64,000 bases of DNA from Cycas panzhihuaensis (Eukaryota; Cycadophyta), in assembly GCA_023213395.1 (NCBI GenBank), contig CM041465.1, positions 202,003,741 to 202,067,740 on the forward strand, given 5' to 3'. Positions 55,580-64,000 of the stretch are shown here, in pieces. Within the stretch, counting starts at the first letter, position 1, and each line of letters starts with the position of its first letter. Under the pieces are notes generated by a model. That model saw nothing but the letters and a program-made list of their open reading frames with translations, ran no database searches and had not been told where the DNA came from. The position numbers and the translations under genes were made by a program.

Positions 55580-56560
55580 TGATCCTGATTCATTTGATGA
55601 AGCGAAAGGAGATCCACGTTGGAGAGCTACGATGGAGGAAGAGTATGGTTCGTTGATGAAGAATAATACATGGGATTTGGCTCTGCTCTGTTCGACAAAG
55701 AAGCTTGTTGGATGCAAGTGGGTCTATAAGACGAAGTTCTGCTAGGATGGAGAGGTGGACAAGTATAAGTCTAGACTTGTCACTCAAGGATTCAAGCAAA
55801 AAGAAGGAATTGAGTATGAGGAGACGTTTGCACTAGTCTCTAGAATGACGATGGTCCGATTGATCATTTCCTTAGCAGTTGCTTACGGTTGGGAGTTACA
55901 CCAGATGGACGTCAAGTTTGCGTTCCTTAATGGAGATCTAAAGGAGAAGATATACATGTCACAGCCTCTAGGATTCATTAAAGAAGGCCAGGAGCATTTT
56001 GTTTGTCGGTTAAAGAAATCAATCTATGGCCTGAAACAAGCATCCCATGTTTGGTATGAGAAGATGGATGCCAAGTTAAAAGCTGAAGGTTTAGAAATTT
56101 CTAAACTCGACCCAAACTTATATGTGAAAAGAAGAAGACTGCAATAGTTGCTTATGTGGTGTATGTAGATGATTTAATCATCAACGGTAATTGTGGCAAG
56201 ACTATAGCAGAAGTCAAATCTAATTTGGGAGCTTCTTTTGACATGACAAACCTTGGGAGACTTCATTATTTCTTGGGTATTCAGATTAGACAGATGGATG
56301 ATCGAATCGTATTGTTGTAGTCATAGTACGTGAAAAACCTACTGGAGAAGTTTGGGATGCAGAATTACAAACCTGTTGCAATACCATGTGTCAAGGGCGC
56401 AAGATTGTAGAAGGATATGGTCAAACCCTCTATAGATGGAACATAATATCACCAATTGGTAGGGAGTCTAATTTACTTGACACATACTAGACCAGATATC
56501 GCCTACACTGTTGGATTAGTTTCTGCTACATGCAAAATCCTCAGGAGCCTTATTTGGTTG
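55580..56560 (+). pseudogene. copia I reverse transcriptase
   Basis: RVT_2: 'GDPRWRATMEEEYGSLMK', 'VGCKWVYKTKF', 'GFKQKEGIEYEETFALVS', 'HQMDVKFAFLNGDLKEKI' (motif A), 'SIYGLKQASHVWYEKMD' (motif B), then a frameshift near 56145 and 'VVYVDDLIINGNCGKTIA' (YVDD intact). 'LVGSLIYLTHTRPDIAYT' is the connection. Stops at 55742, 56318 and 56408. Confidence 0.94.
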
Positions 56561-57124
56561 CAGTGAAGCAGATTCTAAAATACCTGAAGGGGACAATCAA
56601 TCTTGGTCTCGAATACCGTTGAGGTGAAGAGATAAGGTTGCATGGCTACAAAGATGTTGATTGGGGAGGAGACTCTAACGATCAGAAGTCCATTGTTGGA
56701 TACATATTTGGTGTTGGTAATGGTTTTGTTTCGTGGCAGTTGAAGAAGCAACAAACAATACCGCTATCTTCTACAAAGGCAGAATATCAAGGACTCAATG
56801 CTAGTGCGAAGGAAGTTATATGGTTGCAAAGTCTCTTGGAGTTTCTTGGAGTCTCCAATGGACATCTGATTATCTTTGTCAATAATCAGAGTACCATTCA
56901 TCTGTCGAAGAATCCAAAGTTTCATGTGCATACGAAGCATATCGAGATTTAACACCACTACATATGTGAACAGATCAAGTCAGGGAAGTTGCAGGTTGAC
57001 TACTGTCTGAGTGAATTTCAGCTTGCGAACATGCTTACCAAGCCAATCACTGAAGATCAATTCACAAAGATGCATACCGAATTAGGACTCATCAATGTTA
57101 TCCTTGAGGGGGGAATGCATCGAT
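56561..57124 (+). pseudogene. copia I RNase H
   Basis: 'LHGYKDVDWGGDSNDQKS' (first Asp), 'TIPLSSTKAEYQGLNASA' (Glu), 'LIIFVNNQSTIHLSKNPK' where the third acidic residue is Asn in place of Asp, then 'HVHTKHIEI', stop, and 'QIKSGKLQVDYCLSEFQL' with 'LANMLTKPI'. Ends 'GGMHR' with a stop at 57123. Confidence 0.93.
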
Positions 57125-57207
57125 AAGGATAAAAAAGTTGTAGAATAGTCCCAACCTTCGTGATAACACAACTGTTGCAGGTTCCCCACATTCACATTAA
57201 GGGGGGA

Positions 57208-57560
57208 TGTTAATGTGGAAGTTGTTTGTTAAGCCACTAAGTTAATGTTAATGTGGTTTAACTAAGGTGTTTAGAGAAAAGTTGCAAAGAATTCAAAGGG
57301 TCACAACCTTAATCGGGTGACACCTCTTGGAAGAATATGAAAGCCTTGAGCCCTTGTGTATTCATTATATCAGATCATTGTGGAATAATCAATGTTATCC
57401 AAAAGGATCTTTTGTGGTGGGTTTTTTCCAGAAAGGGTTTTCCCACATAAATCCTGTGTATTTTGCATTTGTATTCTGTGTGTATTTTTGTTTGCTTACT
57501 GTGTATGGTTAAAGATTCTGCGGATGGGAACATACCTGTTTGTTTTCATGTTCCCGAACA
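57208..57560 (+). repeat. I 3' LTR
   Basis: 353 bp, TGTTAATGTGG to CCCGAACA, followed by aagtc. Confidence 0.96.
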
Positions 57561-57565
57561 AAGTC

Positions 57566-58654
57566 TTTTTACCACCACTCCCATATCCCTCATCTTCAAC
57601 GACGCTTTCAACAAATTTCAACCTCTAGTACTATCACTATACACCCTTTCTACAAGACATTAACTCTTTCCCCTTTACATCCTATCCATTTTACTCTCAA
57701 CATTCTTACCTCCCTAATTGTTTTCCTATTATACCCTTGCACCCCACTAGAAAGAATTTTCACAAGACCTTTCCAAAACCCTTTTCCCATAAAGAACGCC
57801 TAGCCCTTATTCTCTATTCATTCCTTTTATCCCCATCAAATCCTAAATTCACTCATAGATCCAAATAAACCTACCTTTTGTTCTGTATAACACCAACCTT
57901 ATCATGTGTAAATTCCTTTTGCCTATCTCTTACCCAAACTATCCTTCATATATTAGATTCCCTAATCAAATCCCCATATATGCTTCTCCTAGTTTTCCCC
58001 TTAACATGACTCAACACCCTCTACTTACCTTGATAAGTACTTGCATAAAACTTTTGCCATGCCCTCAATCTCTCACTTACTATCTTTTCCCTACTATCTC
58101 TTGCATGTCATAACAAAAATATGTATTTATGTTATTCGCTAGTTCATATCCATCATCACCTCCCTATAACCCTTCCATGTCACCCATAGACCAATCAACA
58201 ACAGATCAATCCTCAACTAAACTTACCTCCCCACCTTTATGCTCTAACCCCTTATCCTTGAAATTTCCTGCACCAATTTTCCTAATGTCATTTCCCTAAT
58301 TCCTGCCTTTCTTTTGCATTCCCCTATTTCCCCTTCAAGGATAACTATAAATGGACACCATGTGCAACTAGAAGGCAAGACCTTACGCAAGTTAAAAAGG
58401 GATCACAAATGACTTGGGATCACTCAAGTGCAAAGTCTCATGCAACGACCATTTTAAACAAGGCACTAATGCAAATAGGATACATACAAGTTACCGTAAG
58501 AAGACATAATTAAGAACCCAATACCTACGATATCTTGGCCTTAATGGATAAGGAGGAATACAAACAACACAACACAAGTAAGTACATGCCTTGAACGTAC
58601 AAGTTAAAATAATAATACTTTGTGAGCAAAATATTTTTTGGAGGAGGGATGGCT
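57566..58654 (+). other. 3' interior of element K
   Basis: Strikingly pyrimidine-rich (C and T) on the plus strand over about 57570-58330, for example 'accaccactcccatatccct'. Openings in plus frames lack any domain. Ends in the purine tract ggaggaggga (58640-58649) before the 3' LTR. Confidence 0.6.
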
Positions 58655-58956
58655 TGTAGTGATCCTAAAACTATTAAATAATAAGAAATTGGTTTTTATA
58701 TTATTAGGAAGTCAGTTTTTATATCAGGAAGTCAATATTTTATTATTAATAATATTATTGAAGTCAATTTTTTTAATAGGAAGCCAAATTGGCACCTATA
58801 AATAGGGGAGACCCTTAATTCATTATGTAAGCTTTATTTTTGGGTCAGTCGTAATTTATGTGGTACTTGGTGCCTGGGGTAATTATTCCCTATTCAATTT
58901 TTATTTTAGTTTTCTTTTGTTTTTTGACGAAGTAGATTCGGCTTAGGATTGCTTTA
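58655..58956 (+). repeat. K 3' LTR
   Basis: 302 bp; 24 bp longer than the 5' LTR owing to a local partial duplication around 'ttaggaagtcag' at 58705-58735. Ends GCTTTA (CA changed to TA). Followed by actaa. Confidence 0.9.
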
Positions 58957-59514
58957 ACTAATCAAGTATGTGGCCATTATGCACGCTTCACTCCTCATAT
59001 GGAGGCTCTTTGAAAGTACTATCAGCCTATGCATGCTAATTGGGTGCCTAGCAATGTGTGAGACTGGAAAACAACTGAGCATTTGGATAGCATGGAATTG
59101 ATGCGCGAAGACTATCTCGATCTTGAGGGGGGTAAAGAAACACCCATGTAGGGGGTGTTATGTGGGGGAAGACTATCTTGGATCTCGAGGAAAAACAAAC
59201 GAACTCTTAAGGGCTGGTCACTGACAGAGAGAGGATAGATAGAGGCCAAGTGAGGGCACATAGACATAGAGAGATAGATGCATAGAGAGAGATGGGAAAT
59301 ACAAGAGGATTATTGTAAGTGAATGTTGAGTGAGGTAGAGTATCTTGGAAGTGAATTCTAGAGAGGACGATTTTTGAAGGATCTGCTCCCTTGGTTATGC
59401 CATCATCCTATAAAAGGCCCTGAACTGGTTGGGATTACCAATGCATGTGTAAATTACTAGCTTTATCCAATGGGACTGTTCTATTGTGGCTAAAGTTAGT
59501 GTTTCTATGGGGAA
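58957..59514. other. unassigned sequence right of K
   Basis: No clear gene. A plus frame at about 59064-59130 reads 'DWKTTEHLDSMELMREDY', possibly a gypsy coding remnant, followed by a purine run gaggggggtaaagaaa. A GA/GATA-rich microsatellite lies at 59229-59293. Confidence 0.4.
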
Positions 59515-59665
59515 ATAGGGTTGACTACGGTCTCTTTTCCCTATGTTTGTGTGAGGGAGTAGGTCGACTGCAATCCCCTTTCCTAAGGAGTCGGGTTGAT
59601 TGCAGTCCCCTTTCCTCTGTGTTTGTGTTAAGGAAGTAGGGTTGATTGCGGTCCCCTTTCCTTGG
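59515..59665 (+). repeat. short tandem repeat, four units
   Basis: Core 'gggttgattgcagtcccctttcc' occurs four times, starting near 59518, 59563, 59594 and 59640. Long units (about 45 bp, carrying 'tgtttgtgt') alternate with short ones (31 bp). Confidence 0.85.
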
Positions 59666-62106
59666 TTGCATGGTGTGGGACATGCATGAGCACAATCTAT
59701 TAGTTCCAACAAATTAACTCAACAAAAAGCTACACGCAGTGTAATTTTACTAGTTAGATTCTGGAATATGGAATTTGTGCATGAAAATTATGATTAGATT
59801 GTGGCTTGGGGCATAGTTGGCACATTTTTAGTGATCTCAGGCTCTGAGTTGAGTGTTAAGTGAATTTAATAGTACTTTAGCATTCAGATCATATGCTTCA
59901 ACATGGTTTGAGCATTGTGTAGTCTAAGGTTAGGACAATTGGTGTGTGCCTTTGTTGGGAAATTGGTGACAGTTCTAACTGAAACGAACGAAGAGGGGGA
60001 GTGGATCCTGAAACCATCAAGGTGGGGCCATGACAAAGGCATCCACATAGATCTATTATTTCTTATATAATTCATGAAGCCATTCATATTTCTGGGTTTT
60101 TGCAAGTTATTTGTAGGTTTCCAGGGTGTATGACCATGCAATAGGCACTACACCTCACAATTAGGGTTGCTACAGGTCGTACAATCTATTCTAGGCCATA
60201 CAATCTACATGTGGGGCCTATGGGTCGTACGGTCTATTGTGGAAACCATAGTGCTAATGGCAGGTTCATATGGCCTAGAACAAATGTATAGACCCTTATT
60301 GTAGTTGTACACCAAACACATGGGTTGTACAAATGTATACATAGCATATGGCTACACCAAGCCCCAAAAATCCAAAAATTAACCTCAAAATTTAGAAATT
60401 TGTCTTCTGCAGGTTAGAGGTACTTATTTCTCTACCCCTTTTCTAGTATGCTTGCCTCATCATGTTTTTCATGGATGCTGGTGGCCTCTAATTGCTCTCT
60501 GATAGACAAAATTGTGTTCTACATTCTCTCTTCCTTTTCCTTGAGATGCTTGCCCATGACAACAAACAAAGATTTAGTTCCTCCTCTGCTAACATGTGTT
60601 TATATACAAGAAAACTTTTGACTCTTCTTCTTTATGGGGTTTCTAGAATGGGGTTAGTGGAGAGAGTCTTCCTCAATAACTGTGCATTCCATTGTGAATT
60701 CATTTAATGAGTTCTTTTTGCCTCTTTAAGCCCCTTTTTTACCACATTTGAGGTTAATTGTTGTTCAATGACAATTAGCAACGGTTTAAATGTTCCGATC
60801 TAAATGCATTAAATTGGGATAAAGGCAAGGCATGCAAAGAGGGTTACTCCTAGAAAGGCAAGCGTATTAAAGGAGGCAAAGAGAGGTAGTACCTCCATAA
60901 AAATATTTTGCATTTGTGTATTTTACATCCTAAAATTTCCATTGAAAAGTCCCTATTTTTCATTTCTTCTTTCATTTTATAGTTTATTATTTTTCTGTTT
61001 TAGCCTCAAGTGTAGAAATATGGCTGTATACACAGTTTGCACAGTTAGGCCTAAAATCAGGGCTTTTTAAAAACTAAAAATTAAAAGAAGAAACAGAATT
61101 GAAAAGGCATAATTTATGGAATAAATTGCATGGCTGAAACATAGTTTTAAAAACCCTGAATTTTGTCGTAAAACATCCCTTAATATTTCATAACTTGTTC
61201 TTCACTTGAAATCTTAAAACTTGAACAGATTTTAGGGTTATTCTTCTATCATATTTTTTGCACTTATCTCAGATTGTATGGCAAAAATAGAATTGATGTC
61301 TCCTCTTTTTGGTTATGCATATTTAATTGAAATGAAAATGGCAGTAATGTATGTATTGTATTGTCATGATTTTTGTATGCATGAAGCATGGTTTCATTGT
61401 ACACAAGGAGTGTTTAATGGAGGGAAATGGACCTATTTTTTTACCATGTTTTATTTATTTAATTGCACCATATATGATGATTTTCTGCAGCTTCACTTGG
61501 TCAATTTGGTCATAGGTCAGTCTTCCATAATGAGAACAGAATGCAGCACCTTTGCTGTTGGGAGTGAATTTTACTTGCTGCCTGCTGGCAGATAAGTTCT
61601 TTATGCTGAGAGTGGATTGGCGAGAGTTGTATATCAGGTTTTGAAAGGAACAATACAATGGCACACCTTTTCTTTCCTCTCTCATTTGTTTGTTATAGTG
61701 AATTCATGTGTCATTTTATGCAAAATCGAAAATTTGGAATAATTTCAAGGGTGACCCTATTTTATTACAACTATAAACAATCAATACATATGACATGCTG
61801 AATCTGCAATAAATTCACTGCAATCCATGCCAAATCTTGATTAAAATTACATGAACTTGTTTTAAAGTTAGATTTATATTCTATTTGTTTCTTTGATTGT
61901 TTATGATACAAGGCTTACAACTTAAACATTGTAGCATATTCTATGATACAGTGTTACCATACCATTGTTAATGAATTGTAATGAGAAAAGAAAGCAAAAT
62001 TCATCAGGCTTTTCATCATTTCGCTTTTGTTTTTTCATCTTGAATGGCATCCAGAATATTTAGCCATGTTGAACTTTGACAAGGTTCCTTGCCCAAATAT
62101 TGCCAG
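59666..62106. other. intergenic or intronic sequence upstream of the methyltransferase-like exons
   Basis: No transposon domain or clear exon. A run of imperfect 'gtcgtac' and 'tgtac' motifs lies at 60170-60345. Openings at 60492-60707 and 61278-61595 have no recognised match. The 5' exons of the gene below may be here but I could not find them. Confidence 0.45.
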
Positions 62107-62813
62107 GAGTTGGAGCAAAGACATCAAGGAACTCCGTATTCCATCATATTCCTGCTGAGTCATCTGATATGCAAGAGATGCTAAGGGGAATGGGTTATAG
62201 AGGTGATAGACCCAGTATCTGGGCAATCCAGGTGATGACCATAAACTGTTAAAGGCCGTAAGTTTGAGTCTGATGGCCAATTCTAATAAATTATTAATCA
62301 AAATATCTGCTTAACAAAGTAGTGGCAGGGAAAAGGTCGTTTTAAATAAGCAGTGACAAAAGAATGTCATTACCTACTATCATGCAGGGCCTTTATTCAT
62401 TGACACTGGCCAGACTTCAAGAAATTCTTTCCCATATTAGCAGCCTAGCAATGAAAGACAGTTTTTTGGTAGGCGAGATCCCTCTCACTTCCATCAAAGC
62501 AGATGCTGGTGCAGAGGTATGTATTGTCGGTTTATTATTTCATCCTAAATCATTAACAGTGCTGATGGAAATTGCCTAAAGAAAATATTTGTGACTGCAG
62601 GACGATGTCAGAAAATGGATGGAGAAGACTTTTAAAGGCAATGGGTTTTCAGTGCATATGATTACATATGAAGATGTTGCCAGGGACCTTGGTCGGAATC
62701 TCTTGGCAGATGATGGTGAAGAATGTAAAGGTGTTCTTTTTGTAGCTCAGCAGCAACGCCTCTCAGATGATCAGGAAGGACCTCTTCTTCCTTTTTTTTT
62801 TTTTACCTCCTGA
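62107..62813 (+). CDS. SAM-dependent methyltransferase-like gene (LCMT family), 3' exons
   Basis: Three exons with GT-AG borders: about 62107-62231, 62388-62516 and 62601-62813, introns of 156 and 84 bp, all in phase 0. Exon a: 'GAKTSRNSVFHHIPAESS' and 'MLRGMGYRGDRPSIWAIQ'. Exon b: 'GLYSLTLARLQEILSHIS' and 'SLAMKDSFLVGEIPLTSI'. Exon c: 'DDVRKWMEKTFKGNGFSV' and 'ITYEDVARDLGRNLLADD'. The G-[FY]-x-x-x-R-P-[ST]-x-W-x-x-x-G-L stretch, the L-x-x-I-S-x-L-A block and a final L-G-R match the C-terminal half of leucine carboxyl methyltransferase-type enzymes (PF04072). No stops interrupt the joined exons, so it looks like a live gene. The SAM-binding N-terminal half was not found. The end is uncertain: the stop at 62811 follows a run of T (62792-62804) and a different last exon is possible. 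Confidence 0.6.
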
Positions 62814-64000
62814 AGCCTGATATTTTAATATATTGTTTGCCTTAGATGACAATATTTGTTATTTTGACTGTAATTTGACCCCGTGTGTCTGAAATAATTG
62901 ACAAGGAAAAAGTTGTGAGTGAGCCCTTCAATTCAGTTGATTTAAAAGTGAGCTTTATCTTGTCTTTCTTTCCTTTTTTTTCCTATTTTGAACTCCTATT
63001 CTATTAATAGCCAAATGTGCTTACATCTTAATAAGAACAGTAGAAGACTAGCCCAGTAAAACCTTTGTCTTAGAATCAAAATTTGAATCTCTATGACACA
63101 ATTTAGACGAGTTTGATAGAAATCATACTGTGCTAACTAAGCCTACCTATCAGATATCCACCCGCCTGCTCTTTATACGAAATGGAGCAAGAGAGTAATG
63201 TTGTGAACATAAATTTGGACTATTAGGGAGAATGCCATCTTCCTCATGATTGTCTATGAGGTGTCAGACTTGGTTATTTCTGTTTGCAATGGTGGTCTCT
63301 AACCCTTGTATGAGCTCTGGGATGTTGGAGGTGTCTTCTTCATCCTCCTAAGGATTTTTTTGGCAATAAACATATTTGCTCAGAGTATTATATAGACACT
63401 GTTTTTGGGACGTGTTCCTTCTTGAGACCATATTTAGGATAATCTTGTATCTATACAAAGATTGAGGTAGGGGAGATATCCATATGGGGAGGGACAGGCA
63501 TCCACACTTGGCCTTCTGTTTATCATGGGGCATTGATGGGGATCAACATGATTGATAGATGCAGATGTAGGCGTCCTACATACTGGTTCCCAAAGGTCTC
63601 CTCTCTGCTTCAATTAGTGGGGATATATAATGACCTTCCACCTTCCATTTGGCTCTGCTTAGATGCTCATAATCTCAATTGGTTCAAGGTTAATGAGGTG
63701 ATTAGGGATAAACTGTATTGAGTATACCTTCATGTCACTTAAATCTCTCCATGCAGAGCCCTTGGCTCAAAACTATCCTCCTACTTTGAACACTTTCTCC
63801 TAATAGTTGATGGTATCATTGTTCCTCTTGGATATGTGCACCTACAGTTGCCACATGATCTGAGATTTGCTGTGGGACAACTCAAGGTTTGCTCTCATTT
63901 GCTTCAAAGAGGGGTTGAACATTCTATCATGTGATATGGGTGCATTTTTAGGTTATGTTTCCTTCAGGCTGAGACACAATATAACACTTCATATTTCTTT
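62814..64000. other. 3' flank of the gene, unassigned
   Basis: AT-rich sequence without a recognised gene. It probably contains the 3' UTR of the gene and intergenic DNA. The openings at 63348-63533 and 63533-63721 resemble no known family. Confidence 0.45.

Larger units (their letters stand above)
51464..57560 (+). mobile_element. Ty1/copia element I
   Basis: LTRs of exactly 353 bp each (51464-51816; 57208-57560), perfect aagtc duplication (51459-51463 and 57561-57565), primer site and polypurine tract (aagggggga, 57199-57207). Gag, protease, integrase, RT and RNase H in copia order. By eye the LTRs differ at about 24 positions (roughly 7 percent), so it is not a very recent insertion. Confidence 0.96.
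45909..58956 (+). mobile_element. gag-only LTR element K, host of D2 and I
   Basis: LTRs at 45909-46186 and 58655-58956 share tgtactaatcc/tgtagtgatcc starts, a 'ctataaataggggag' TATA block and the tail 'ggattgctt'. A perfect actaa duplication flanks it (45904-45908 and 58957-58961). The primer site is iMet-type. Interior coding is limited to a gypsy-style gag remnant. D2 and copia I are inserted in it, each with its own perfect duplication, so its original interior is about 4.5 kb. Confidence 0.92.

Noticed and set aside
61278-61595. 105-codon frame, possible upstream exon of the methyltransferase-like gene
   Set aside because: A plausible acceptor (ctgcag) lies inside it at about 61490, but none of the frames after it resembles the expected N-terminal half.

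Overview
This looks like nuclear DNA from a land plant with a large, repeat-rich genome. A gymnosperm is my best guess, but nothing in the window proves it. About 90 percent of the interpretable sequence is decayed LTR retrotransposon, both Ty3/gypsy and Ty1/copia, and many of the elements are inserted into one another. There is one convincing host gene, the 3' part of a spliced methyltransferase-like gene at the right end, and one captured host-gene fragment of the EXORDIUM/PHI-1 family inside a retrotransposon. I saw no rRNA, tRNA, CRISPR or bacterial features. All alignments, repeat boundaries and counts were made by eye.

Layout. 1-6544: Ty3/gypsy element F (+), cut by the window edge, with a second-gag-like region, RT, RNase H, integrase, an accessory ORF, a coiled-coil segment, a polypurine tract and a probable 3' LTR. 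6545-25640: a related Ty3/gypsy element A (+). It is split at 9222/19773 by element B (9223-19772, a gag-only LTR element carrying the EXORDIUM-like fragment), and the 5' LTR of B is in turn split by copia element G (9253-15512, minus). 25650-36300: chromovirus E (+), split inside its integrase by copia element C (25986-35365, +), which contains the long non-coding element D1 (26362-30603, minus). 38852-44061: copia H (minus), the best-preserved pol. 44523-45903: tail and LTR of gypsy J. 45909-58956: gag-only LTR element K (+), hit twice: by D2 (47283-51253, minus, same family as D1) and by copia I (51464-57560, +). 58957-62106: mostly unassigned. 62107-62813: three exons of the methyltransferase-like gene.

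Nesting is supported by target-site duplications (TSDs): accac for C, caacc for D2, aagtc for I, actaa for K, tatgtg for G, and near-perfect pairs for B (taggg/caggg) and H (ttatc/ttgtc). Every copia pol and both large gypsy pols carry stops, frameshifts or lost catalytic residues, so no element here looks autonomous.

The most unusual biology is in elements F and A. Both keep two gag-like modules just upstream of RT (in A these lie after the protease) and a homologous accessory ORF plus a charged coiled-coil segment after the integrase. Because two diverged elements share both, the arrangement appears to be a family trait and not an accident of one copy.
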